From CALRBF01 sp041164045 (GTDB lineage: Bacteria > Patescibacteriota > Minisyncoccia > SW-4-49-11): DNA of 14,473 nucleotides. The stretch is taken from positions 1-14,473 of the forward strand of contig JBEAQD010000046.1 in assembly GCA_041164045.1 (NCBI GenBank). The letters run 5' to 3'. The notes below the pieces were generated by a model that was not told where the DNA came from, searched no databases, and saw nothing but the letters and a program-made list of their open reading frames with translations. Both the position numbers and the translations under genes were made by a program. Positions 1 to 6,524 of this stretch are shown here, piece after piece (positions within the stretch are counted from its first letter, which is position 1; each line of letters starts with the position of its first letter).

Positions 1-252
1 GTTGATGCTGACTTGATGACTAGAATTATTAAAGCTGAGTCTGGAGGTAATGCCTTAGCTAAGAACAAAAACTCTACCGCTTCTGGTTGTGGACAGTTTA
101 TTCGAGGTACTTGGGCTGGTACATTGAAACAAATGGGTCGAGAATGGGTAACTCCGTTTGACGCTAAAACCAATGTTGAGGCTATGGCTTTCAAAATCTC
201 CCGTGGAGGTATTGGAGCTTGGAATGCTAGTAAATCTAAGTGGGCTAAATAA
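1..252 (+). CDS. C-terminal end of a lysozyme-like (SLT-fold) peptidoglycan hydrolase, 5' truncated
   Basis: The reading frame is open from base 1 to the TAA at 250-252, so this is the last 83 residues of a longer protein that begins outside the window. The peptide contains AESGGNALAKN, then STASGCGQFI and GTWAG, which is the order seen in the lysozyme-like/soluble lytic transglycosylase fold. The Glu of AESGG (visible residue 13) would be the catalytic acid, and the Ser/Gly/Gln-Phe stretch lines the substrate groove. The family cleaves the glycan strand of peptidoglycan, outside the membrane. The missing N-terminus probably holds the export signal and any targeting domain, so I cannot say whether it is a housekeeping, secreted or phage-type enzyme. 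A terminator follows 18 bases after the stop, so this is the end of its transcription unit. The internal TTG/ATG near the window start is not taken as a start because the frame continues upstream. Confidence 0.75.
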   Translation, partial: VDADLMTRIIKAESGGNALAKNKNSTASGCGQFIRGTWAGTLKQMGREWVTPFDAKTNVEAMAFKISRGGIGAWNASKSKWAK

Positions 253-270
253 ATAATCTTTTCACCACTG

Positions 271-308
271 CCAAAAGCTCTCTTTAGATGGAGTGCTTTT
301 TGGTTTTT
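271..308 (+). terminator. Rho-independent terminator of the SLT-fold gene
   Basis: CCAAAAGC (271-278) pairs with GCTTTTTGG (295-303, one bulged T). CTC (280-282) pairs with GAG (291-293) above a T/T mismatch. The hairpin is followed directly by TTTTT (304-308). It lies 18 bases after the stop of the upstream gene. Confidence 0.75.
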
Positions 309-483
309 CTGGAGGAGGTGGCCGTAAGGCAGGATGTTGATAGAGTTCAAAGATTATATTCTATTCACCATTCCCCTGCGCGTAATCCCTACAAAGGGAG
401 ATAAAACATATACAACTGAAACTTCGCCCCCATGAACTCACCATTCACAATTCACCCTCTCCCCCTCCCCCTCCCCCTTCCTC
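309..483. other. Non-coding stretch upstream of rpsO with a C-rich (G-quadruplex-capable) tract
   Basis: No credible ORF is seen. A small hairpin TCCCT-ACAA-AGGGA lies at 386-399. At 455-477 the plus strand carries four C runs, C3-TCT-C5-T-C5-T-C5. The minus strand is therefore G5-A-G5-A-G5-AGA-G3, a textbook four-run G-quadruplex pattern with loops of 1-3 nt; the plus strand could form an i-motif. The last C5 run ends 6 nt before the -35 box of the rpsO promoter. Composition differs sharply from the surrounding AT-rich sequence. Confidence 0.75.
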
Positions 484-512
484 TTGCAATAAAATTCAAA
501 TTATGCTATATT
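484..512 (+). promoter_or_regulatory. Sigma-70-type promoter of rpsO-pnp
   Basis: TTGCAA (484-489), a 17 nt spacer, then TATATT (507-512) with an extended -10 TG at 504-505. The predicted start near 519 gives a leader of about 25 nt before the rpsO ATG. The C-rich tract at 455-477 abuts it upstream. Confidence 0.75.
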
Positions 513-544
513 TATATCAACTATTAAGGTAATATATTTAATCT

Positions 545-811
545 ATGTTAAACTCAGCCTCAAAAGAGCAAATTATTAGTAAATTCCAGACCCACGAAGG
601 AGATAATGGGTCGGCTCCAGTACAAATTGCTTTGATAACAGAGAGAATTTTATATTTAACCGAGCATTTAAAAGTAAATCGTAAAGATTTTCATTCTAGA
701 AAAGGTTTGATTCAATTAGTGTCTCAGAGAAAAAAGCTTTTAGCTTATCTCAAAAAAACAGATTTAAATCTATTTGAAAAAACGGTCAAAGAACTTGGGC
801 TTCGAGCATAG
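545..811 (+). CDS. rpsO: 30S ribosomal protein S15
   Basis: This 88-residue protein is the usual length for bacterial S15, a primary binder of the 16S rRNA central domain that helps build the 30S platform. The signature LTEHLKVNRKDFHSRKGL (about residues 38-55) matches the conserved RNA-binding helix region, and THEGDNGSAPVQIALLT-like residues 17-32 match the conserved N-terminal half. The only purine-rich element upstream is AAGG at 526-529, 15 bases before the ATG, so Shine-Dalgarno contact would be weak. pnp follows 15 bases after the TAG stop. rpsO-pnp is a widespread bacterial arrangement. In E. coli S15 represses its own mRNA through leader structure, but the leader here is too short for me to see an equivalent. 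Confidence 0.97.
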   Translation: MLNSASKEQIISKFQTHEGDNGSAPVQIALITERILYLTEHLKVNRKDFHSRKGLIQLVSQRKKLLAYLKKTDLNLFEKTVKELGLRA

Positions 812-826
812 CCTCACCCTATTAAT

Positions 827-2887
827 ATGAATTTCAAAACATATCAAACACAAATAGCCGGACAAAATCTTACAGTAGAAATCGGCAAACTAGCTAAAAA
901 GGCTAATGGATCTGTAATGGTGTCTCTTGGAGAGACTACGGTTTTAGTAACGGCAGTAATGTCTGATAAACCAGTCAGCTCTAATTATTTACCATTATTT
1001 GTAGATTATCAGGAGAAGTTTTATGCTAATAATAAAATCAAAGGTAGCCGATTTGTAAAAAGAGAAGGTAGGCCAAGTGATGAAGCTATTCTAACAGGTA
1101 GACTGGTAGATAGAGCTATAAGGCCATTTTTTGACCACTCTCTTCGTAATGAAATTCAAGTAGTAGTTACTACTCTATCTATGGATGATAGTAATGATCC
1201 TGATGCAATAGCTTTATTTGGAGCTTCTTTAGCTTTGTCTATATCTGATATTCCATGGAATGGTCCAGTATCAGCACTTAGAGTAGCCTCTGTTAATGGT
1301 CAGATAATTATAAACCCATCTTTTGAACAAAGAGAGGTTGGAGATTTTGATACTATTATTACTCTTAATTCCGAAAATCGGCTGGTAATGATGGAGTTTG
1401 GAGGTGGTCAAATTCCAGAGACTACTGTTTTAGAAGCTTTTAATGTTGTTAGTCCCGAGATTAATAAAATGATTCAATTCCAAAATACTATTGTCTCTGA
1501 AGTTGGAGTTGCTAAGCGAGATTTTATTAAATCAGAATCAAACTCAGAAATTATAGATGGAATCAAAAAAATTCTAAACGGTAGATTAGAACCGGCGGTA
1601 TATGGAGACTCTATTTCTACTAAACAGGCACACCATCAATTATTATCAGAGCTAAACCAAACTTATCCTGAGCATAGAGATTTGGTGGAATATACCTTAG
1701 ACCAAGAATTAAATCGAGTGTTTAAAGAGGGAATATTAAATCAAGAATTAAGGCCAGATGGTAGGTCTATAAATCAAATTAGAGATTTAAGTTCAGAAAT
1801 AGATATCTTACCACGAGTACATGGTTCAGCTTTATTTAACAGAGGTGCTACTCAAACTTTGTCTATATTAACTCTAGGTTCTCCAGGAGAGGCCCAGATT
1901 ATAGATGAGATGAAAGATGAAATCAAAAAAAGATTTATGCATCACTATAATTTTCCTCCATTTTCAGTAGGAGAAGTAGGTCAATTGAGAGGACCTGGTA
2001 GAAGAGAGATTGGTCATGGAGCTCTAGCAGAAAAGGCTCTGGAAGGGGTGCTCCCATCGATAGAAGATTTTCCTTATACAATTAGAATAGTGACTGAAGT
2101 GTTAGGTTCTAATGGTTCTTCTTCTATGGCTAGTGTATGTTCATCGACATTAGCTTTGCTAGCAGCGGGTGTTCCTATTGTAGCCCCAGTTGCGGGAATT
2201 GCTATGGGTATTGTAGAGCAAGATGGTAAATATAAAATTCTCACTGATATCCAGGGACTAGAGGATCATTTTGGTGAAATGGACTTCAAAGTAGCAGGAA
2301 CTATAAATGGAGTGAATGCAATTCAAATGGACATCAAAGGAAAAGGTATGTCATCAGAGATGTTTTCTGAAGCCTTAGAAGCGGCTAAAATAGCTAGATT
2401 CACTATTCTTGATACTTTAGCACAGACTATCAATGAACCTAGAAAAGAGGTTTCTAAACACGCTCCCAAAATTGAAGCATTTATGATTAATCCTAATAAA
2501 ATCAGAGACGTAATTGGAGCAGGAGGAAAAACAATCAATGCAATCATAGATGATACAGGTGTCAAGATAGATATAGAAGATAATGGACAGGTTTTTGTCA
2601 CAGGAGAAGATTTAGTTAAAGTAAAGCAAGCCACAGATAAAATATTAGAATTAGTCTATGAACCAAAAGAAGGTGATATATTTGATGGAAAAGTAGTCAA
2701 AATTATGCCATTTGGAGCTTTTGTAAATATAAAAGGAAATATAGATGGTCTTATTCATATTTCTGAACTTTCAGACAAACATATCAATAATGTAGAAGAT
2801 GTGATACAATTAAACCAAAGTATAAGGGTAAAAGTTAAAAAAGTAGATATAGATGGCAAAATAAGCTTAGTACCTTATCTTGAATAA
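827..2887 (+). CDS. pnp: Polyribonucleotide nucleotidyltransferase (PNPase)
   Basis: PNPase is a trimeric 3'-5' exoribonuclease that uses phosphate to release nucleoside diphosphates and takes part in mRNA turnover and RNA quality control. The 686 residues have the expected order: first RNase PH core (about 12-145), helical linker, second RNase PH core (about 320-540), KH domain and S1 domain. The GLEDHFGEMDFKVAG motif holds Asp480 and Asp486, matching the spacing of the catalytic metal-binding pair of the E. coli enzyme. The KH loop G-A-G-G is at 564-567. The S1 domain starts near residue 616 (GDIFDGKVVKIMPFGAFV) and the protein stops immediately after it, without the acidic or basic tail many PNPases carry. 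No Shine-Dalgarno is visible before the ATG, which lies 15 bases after rpsO. Translation is probably coupled to the operon transcript. Confidence 0.97.
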   Translation: MNFKTYQTQIAGQNLTVEIGKLAKKANGSVMVSLGETTVLVTAVMSDKPVSSNYLPLFVDYQEKFYANNKIKGSRFVKREGRPSDEAILTGRLVDRAIRPFFDHSLRNEIQVVVTTLSMDDSNDPDAIALFGASLALSISDIPWNGPVSALRVASVNGQIIINPSFEQREVGDFDTIITLNSENRLVMMEFGGGQIPETTVLEAFNVVSPEINKMIQFQNTIVSEVGVAKRDFIKSESNSEIIDGIKKILNGRLEPAVYGDSISTKQAHHQLLSELNQTYPEHRDLVEYTLDQELNRVFKEGILNQELRPDGRSINQIRDLSSEIDILPRVHGSALFNRGATQTLSILTLGSPGEAQIIDEMKDEIKKRFMHHYNFPPFSVGEVGQLRGPGRREIGHGALAEKALEGVLPSIEDFPYTIRIVTEVLGSNGSSSMASVCSSTLALLAAGVPIVAPVAGIAMGIVEQDGKYKILTDIQGLEDHFGEMDFKVAGTINGVNAIQMDIKGKGMSSEMFSEALEAAKIARFTILDTLAQTINEPRKEVSKHAPKIEAFMINPNKIRDVIGAGGKTINAIIDDTGVKIDIEDNGQVFVTGEDLVKVKQATDKILELVYEPKEGDIFDGKVVKIMPFGAFVNIKGNIDGLIHISELSDKHINNVEDVIQLNQSIRVKVKKVDIDGKISLVPYLE

Positions 2888-2917
2888 TTAATTATTAAAG
2901 ACATAAATTATAACAAT

Positions 2918-4234
2918 ATGGCAGATCAAAATCAAAACTCACAAAACCAAATTCCAGGACAACTCAGAACACTCAAGACCGATTTGGAAGTGACTAAATC
3001 TAACCCTCAAGACAGATTGCAACAAGCTGGTAATTTTGTTCAAGCAAGACCAGAGCCTATTAATACTCAACCGAATAATGTCTCAACTCCTACAGTATCG
3101 GCTCTTAATATTGACTCTGATACTAATCCTCAATTTTTCAAGCAAGATATTCCAGAAGTAAACAACAATCCTACCACAAAGCCACAACCCAATTACTCTT
3201 GGAGTAATATGACAAACAGTAATACTACGGTCAATAATGCTGAATTCAAGCCCACCACTCAAACTCCTGTTGAGAGTAAATCAGGATTCTCAGTTTTAGA
3301 TGATAGCATAGATTTGCCTCTAGAAAATTCAAATAATACTAACAATATTAATCCTATAGCAGGAGCTCAATTAGACACATCTTCTATTAATCAGGATACT
3401 TCAGGGTTGCCTCCAAAAGCAGAGTCTAATAATCAAACTATCCCCTTTGATATAAATAGTCTTAACTTGCAGGACGATACCCCATCTATAAGCCCAAAAA
3501 AATCAAGCAAAGGATTATTTTCGGCTTTAATAGTTGTAATATTATTAGGGCTTATTGGTGGAGGTTTGTATTTTTATTTTAATATGTCAAATAATACTGC
3601 TATCAATGTAGCAGATAATAATGATACTAATACAGATAATAACTCTACAGACACCACTACTGATACTGGGCCTGAGGAGCTAAGTCAGGAGTTTATTTCT
3701 CCATTGACTCAAGATTCTGTAGTAGATATAGCTTTTGTGGACTCAGAGCCAATTCGAAGAACTATTGCAACTGTATTAACAGACAAAAAAGACACTTTAA
3801 TACAGTTAAATCTAACCAAAGATAATACCACAGTTAATTTAATAGACACAGCCGATGTATTTGGTATTACTATACCTTCCGTAGGAACTATTAGTGATTA
3901 TAGGTTTTATGCTTATAATCAACAGGGGGTATATAAATTAATCGCAGTATTAGGTTTGGCAGAAGTGCAAGATGCAAAAGTTTTTGTAGATAATTGGTCT
4001 AATTCTATTCCTCGTGATTTAGCTGGATTTTCTATCAATTTGCCTTCCAGAATAGTTAGTTCTCCAGAAATTAAAAAATCTATTATTACTAATAATTCAG
4101 GTAAAGTATTTGAAAATTATTATTATAATTATACTTCTCCGTCTGATTCTGTGGATGTGTCAAGTTATGAAAATTATGTTCTGATAGCTTCTTCTCAGGA
4201 CTCTATGAAATACATTTTAAATAAAATTAGATAA
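2918..4234 (+). CDS. Anchored membrane protein with Asn/Gln/Pro-rich N-terminus, function unknown
   Basis: I do not recognise the family. Residues 1-198 are low in hydrophobics and rich in N, Q, S, T and P, and look disordered. A Lys/Ser-rich stretch (KKSSKG, about 194-199) precedes one membrane helix at about 200-221 (LFSALIVVILLGLIGGGLYF). By the positive-inside rule the N-terminal half is cytoplasmic and residues 222-438 are outside. A second Asn/Asp/Thr-rich linker (about 223-248) leads to a folded-looking domain of about 190 residues with alternating hydrophobic strands (VDIAFVDSEPIRRTIATVL, then FYAYNQQGVYKLIAVLGLAE). The start follows pnp by 30 bases with no terminator or promoter between them, so it is probably cotranscribed with rpsO-pnp. 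Similar N-in/C-out proteins with long disordered cytoplasmic parts are common in Patescibacteria; that comparison comes from general knowledge and not from a search. Confidence 0.8.
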   Translation: MADQNQNSQNQIPGQLRTLKTDLEVTKSNPQDRLQQAGNFVQARPEPINTQPNNVSTPTVSALNIDSDTNPQFFKQDIPEVNNNPTTKPQPNYSWSNMTNSNTTVNNAEFKPTTQTPVESKSGFSVLDDSIDLPLENSNNTNNINPIAGAQLDTSSINQDTSGLPPKAESNNQTIPFDINSLNLQDDTPSISPKKSSKGLFSALIVVILLGLIGGGLYFYFNMSNNTAINVADNNDTNTDNNSTDTTTDTGPEELSQEFISPLTQDSVVDIAFVDSEPIRRTIATVLTDKKDTLIQLNLTKDNTTVNLIDTADVFGITIPSVGTISDYRFYAYNQQGVYKLIAVLGLAEVQDAKVFVDNWSNSIPRDLAGFSINLPSRIVSSPEIKKSIITNNSGKVFENYYYNYTSPSDSVDVSSYENYVLIASSQDSMKYILNKIR

Positions 4235-4235
4235 T

Positions 4236-4244
4236 TGTGGATAA
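4236..4244 (-). promoter_or_regulatory. Isolated DnaA-box-like 9-mer
   Basis: The minus strand reads TTATCCACA, the bacterial DnaA box consensus, starting just after the stop of the upstream gene. It stands alone. Near matches at 5911-5919 (TTATCCACT on the minus strand) are too far away to form a cluster, and there is no dnaA, dnaN or AT-rich unwinding array with it. It may be chance or a DnaA regulatory/titration site. Confidence 0.3.
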
Positions 4245-4294
4245 CTTCTCTAGTATACATTTGTTTACTCTGATAAAATATAAGAGTAAGGTGC

Positions 4295-4369
4295 TAGAGT
4301 AATCATACAATCACAAGTATAAAATTTAAATATAGTTATAAAAGTACTTGTGATTGAATTCTTGCTCTA
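4295..4369. repeat. Large two-tier inverted repeat (75 nt) downstream of the membrane protein gene
   Basis: CAATCACAAGTA (4308-4319) is a perfect inverted repeat of TACTTGTGATTG (4345-4356), 12 bp with a 25 nt AT-rich loop. Outside it, after a symmetric 5/5 internal loop, TAGAGTAA (4295-4302) pairs with TTGCTCTA (4362-4369), with one G-U. There is no T tract after it, so it is not an ordinary intrinsic terminator. It could be an mRNA 3' structure, a small RNA or a dimeric protein-binding site. Confidence 0.65.
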
Positions 4370-4450
4370 ATCTTTACAATCATAAATATAAACTCACACC
4401 AATAATCGTTTAAGTAAAATATAAACAAAGCAACACTCACAAATTTGCAC

Positions 4451-4538
4451 CTTTGGTAAAAATAAAAAGGCGTTAGCCAAAGATTAGATAAGAATATCTA
4501 CTTTCTGGCAATCTCGAAATATATAAAGAGGTTGTCGG
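4451..4538 (+). ncRNA. Candidate structured RNA with alternative hairpins (unclassified)
   Basis: Three stems follow each other: CTTTGG (4451-4456) with CCAAAG (4477-4482); TAGATA-AGAA-TATCTA (4485-4500); and CTGGCAATCTC (4505-4515) with GAGGTTGTCGG (4528-4538), 11 continuous pairs of which several are G-U. The G-U pairs make a plus-strand RNA more likely than a DNA site. GCC-AAAG (4476-4482) can instead pair with CTTT/GGC at 4501-4509, extending the middle hairpin and excluding both neighbours. I see no match to tmRNA, RNase P RNA, SRP RNA or a known riboswitch. The rest of 4370-4635 holds no ORF that I would support. Confidence 0.4.
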
Positions 4539-4635
4539 AAATAGAGACAAATAAGATACTCTTACCCCCCTTTACACTAACAGAGTTAAGAAGGAGAAGG
4601 AAGGGTATTTTATTTTTTATATAAAGCACAAAAAT

Positions 4636-4664
4636 TTGACAGACAAAAATAATAATACTATACT
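4636..4664 (+). promoter_or_regulatory. Strong sigma-70-type promoter of the pilin-like gene
   Basis: TTGACA (4636-4641), 17 nt spacer, TATACT (4659-4664). The -35 is perfect and the -10 has 5 of 6 consensus bases. Transcription would begin near 4671, leaving about 22 nt of A/T-only leader with no Shine-Dalgarno before the ATG at 4693. Confidence 0.8.
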
Positions 4665-4692
4665 AAAATTATTATTATTAAAAAAAATATAT

Positions 4693-5834
4693 ATGAAAAA
4701 AAATACAGATATAAAGGATTCACTCTACTAGAAATATTATTAACTATAAGTTTAATTGGTATATTAGGGGCTATAACATTAGTAGTTATTAATCCAAATC
4801 GTCAACTGGGACAAGGCAGAGATTTGACTAGGCAAAAAGATATTGCAGATATACAGCAATCTTTAGAATCATATGCTACTAAGAATTCAGGTGAATACCC
4901 AACTGGTATAGAATCTGGAACATATAAAGAAATATGTGGAGAAATTATTGATACAAATTGTGTAAATTTGAGTATATTAGTCCCTAATTATATTAATCGT
5001 ATCCCCAAAGATCCTAATAGCAACAACTATTTTATAGCAATAAATCCAATTAACGATAGTATTAGTGTTTGGGCCAAAAGTGCTGAGCAAAGAGAGGTCG
5101 CTATTAACTTTTTTGATAAAGACGCGGCTGCATATATTTTAGCTGTACAGTCTGCTGACGGACAATCATTAGAACCCAAGGTAAGGTCTGCGATAACTAA
5201 TTTTATAATAGGATGTAAATCTGATGGTATATGGGAATCAATTAAGTCTTCTGCTATATTTTCTGGTGCTAGGACTATAAATGGAGCTCTGATTCCTTTG
5301 GTTGGTGTATCTCCAACTCAATTCCAATTTACCGGTACAGATGGGGGATGGACATATGATAGAAAACAAGGTTTACGTAGTAATGGTAAGAATTATTTAC
5401 GAATAAATAGACTTAATAATGCAGATCCTCAGAACAATAATCACAATGCTTTATATGTGTCCGCTTACTCAAGTGGGGTTGTTTTGGGTACATTTAATCT
5501 AACAGATCCAAGAAATACTATAAGTTCAGCTGCAGTTAGAAATAGAGGTAATGCTTACTTTAACAATGCTGTAATTGGATTTATAGGTCACTCAAGAAAT
5601 AACTCAGATTCTTTTGAATATAGAAATAATTCACTTACAAATCAAATTAATAATGTTTCTGGGACTCCTCTTGAAACCAATCTATTATTATTTAGAGACG
5701 GACCAACCGATGGAGTTGCAGTAAATCAATCAATAGTATCTTTTTATAGTGTTGGAGAGGCTTTAGATTTAAATAAGCTTGACAATAGGGTGACTCAGCT
5801 TATGTTAGACTTTAACAATGCAATAATTCAATAA
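4693..5834 (+). CDS. Type IV pilin-like protein fused to a phage-type module; frameshift at an A8 run near the start
   Basis: From GGA at 4716 the frame encodes GFTLLEILLTISLIGILGA, a class III signal peptide: prepilin peptidase cuts between G and F, Glu5 follows, and the hydrophobic helix carries the subunit into a type IV pilus or pseudopilus. The frame runs to the TAA at 5832-5834 (372 residues). It has no start codon upstream in its own frame. The ATG at 4693 is one base out of register: as written it gives 12 codons, ending at TAG 4729-4731. One more A in the A8 run (4696-4703) would give MKKKYRYKGFTLLE, an ordinary prepilin leader. Residues after the helix (QKDIADIQQSLESYATKNSGEYPTG onward) look like a pilin globular domain to about nt 5140. 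From about nt 5130-5190 onward a second module begins (ADGQSLEP, IIGCKSDGIWESIKSS, SGARTINGALIPLVG, NADPQNNNHNALYVS) that resembles sequences I remember from phage virion-associated proteins; unverified. A minor pilin/adhesin role is inferred. Confidence 0.75.
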
Positions 5835-5891
5835 AATATGAACCTATAGGTTTAAGACATTATACATATATATTTAATCTATTTTATCAAT
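5835..5891. other. Short AT-rich spacer with a 12 bp palindrome after the pilin-like gene
   Basis: AACCTATAGGTT (5841-5852) is a perfect palindrome starting 7 bases after the stop, followed by TTAAG and no clear T tract. It may be a weak transcription end or a binding site. No other feature is visible here. Confidence 0.35.
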
Positions 5892-6068
5892 TGAATAAGA
5901 TGAGAAGCATAGTGGATAAATGATGATTTATGTAGATATGGTTTTATCGTCGTTTGCATTTTAGTAACAAAAGAATTCTTACTTTTGTCCTCCAAAGGGA
6001 GGACAATTACTACACTAATTTGCTGGTATTAGGCTAGTAATATAATTTCTTTTGTCTACGTTTACCTC
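5892..6068 (+). repeat. Structured intergenic element, copy A, upstream of the infA promoter
   Basis: No ORF is visible. Hairpins: ACAAAAG (5967-5973) with CTTTTGT (5982-5988); TTGTCCTCC-AAAG-GGAGGACAA (5985-6005), which shares bases with the first and so excludes it; and a nested stem TTACTA (6007-6012)/TAGTAA (6035-6040) enclosing CTAAT/ATTAG (6015-6019/6028-6032). Blocks shared, in the same order, with the minus-strand element at 12450-12606: TGAATAAGATGAGA (5892-5905), TTTATGTAGA (5927-5936), a GC-rich hairpin followed by GGACAATT (6001-6008), and TCTACG plus ACCTC (6055-6068). Both copies sit just upstream of a predicted promoter in the same relative orientation. Confidence 0.5.
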
Positions 6069-6083
6069 AACTCGTACACGCTA

Positions 6084-6112
6084 TTGACAAAAGAATTAGA
6101 ATATAATATAAT
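6084..6112 (+). promoter_or_regulatory. Perfect consensus promoter of the infA-rpsI operon
   Basis: TTGACA (6084-6089), exactly 17 nt, TATAAT (6107-6112). Transcription should start near 6119, about 29 nt before infA. GACAAAAG-AATT, which overlaps the -35, is the inverted partner of AATT-T-CTTTTGTC at 6044-6056, so an operator-like or hairpin-forming arrangement surrounds the promoter. Confidence 0.9.
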
Positions 6113-6147
6113 TAAATGTATATCATTTATATAGAGTTGTATAATTT

Positions 6148-6381
6148 ATGCCCGAAAGTCAAGATTTGAACTCAAAAAACCTCCTAATTCAAGAGGGTAC
6201 CGTTAGTGAAGTCTTGCCAAATACAACCTTTCGTGTTATATTAGAAAACAATTCGGAAGTTTTAGCACATCTCTCTGGTAAAATGCGAATGCATTACATT
6301 AAGGTTTTGCCAGGAGATAAAGTGACTGTTGAGTTAAGTGCTTATAACTTGACACAGGGTAGAATTACTAGGAGAAATTAA
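6148..6381 (+). CDS. infA: Translation initiation factor IF-1
   Basis: IF-1 is a small OB-fold protein that binds the A site of the 30S subunit during initiation and supports IF-2 and IF-3. The 77 residues align with the family over their whole length: EGTVSEVLPNTTFRVIL (about 16-32), LAHLSGKMRMHYIKVLPGDKVTVELS (about 39-64) and the closing GRITRRN. The N-terminus is about five residues longer than in E. coli (72 residues). It heads the alpha-type ribosomal protein operon, directly behind a perfect consensus promoter. No Shine-Dalgarno is visible in the roughly 29 nt leader. rpmJ follows after 8 bases. Confidence 0.96.
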   Translation: MPESQDLNSKNLLIQEGTVSEVLPNTTFRVILENNSEVLAHLSGKMRMHYIKVLPGDKVTVELSAYNLTQGRITRRN

Positions 6382-6389
6382 GATACTAT

Positions 6390-6506
6390 ATGAAAGTTCA
6401 AGCTTCAGTCAAGAAAAGATGTATTAAGTGTAAAGTTATTAAGCGAAGGCGAGTAATTCGTGTTATTTGTGAGGCTAATCCTCGCCACAAGCAAAGACAA
6501 GGATAA
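6390..6506 (+). CDS. rpmJ: 50S ribosomal protein L36
   Basis: A 38-residue protein, the standard length of bacterial L36, which binds 23S rRNA in the 50S subunit. It begins MKVQASVKKRCIKCKVIKRR and keeps the zinc-binding set Cys11, Cys14, Cys27 and His33 of the zinc-containing form of L36. It is too short for routine ORF cut-offs, but its place between infA and rpsM is the canonical one. It starts 8 bases after the infA stop and ends 18 bases before rpsM. Confidence 0.97.
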   Translation: MKVQASVKKRCIKCKVIKRRRVIRVICEANPRHKQRQG

Positions 6507-6524
6507 TATAAGATTTATTAAATT

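Noticed and set aside
2323..2634. Minus-strand ORF of 103 codons inside pnp
   Set aside because: Lies entirely opposite the conserved second RNase PH core and KH domain of pnp; hydrophobic antisense shadow without signals.
4693..4731. Twelve-codon leader peptide MKKNTDIKDSLY as a regulatory ORF
   Set aside because: Better explained as the prepilin leader out of register by one A; no attenuator hairpins follow it.
4236..5919. Replication origin suggested by a perfect DnaA box at 4236-4244 and a near match at 5911-5919
   Set aside because: Only isolated boxes, more than 1.6 kb apart; no dnaA/dnaN neighbourhood and no cluster or unwinding element.
5985..6005. The TTGTCCTCC hairpin as the pilin gene terminator
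   Set aside because: About 150 bases after the stop and no T tract follows on the plus strand.
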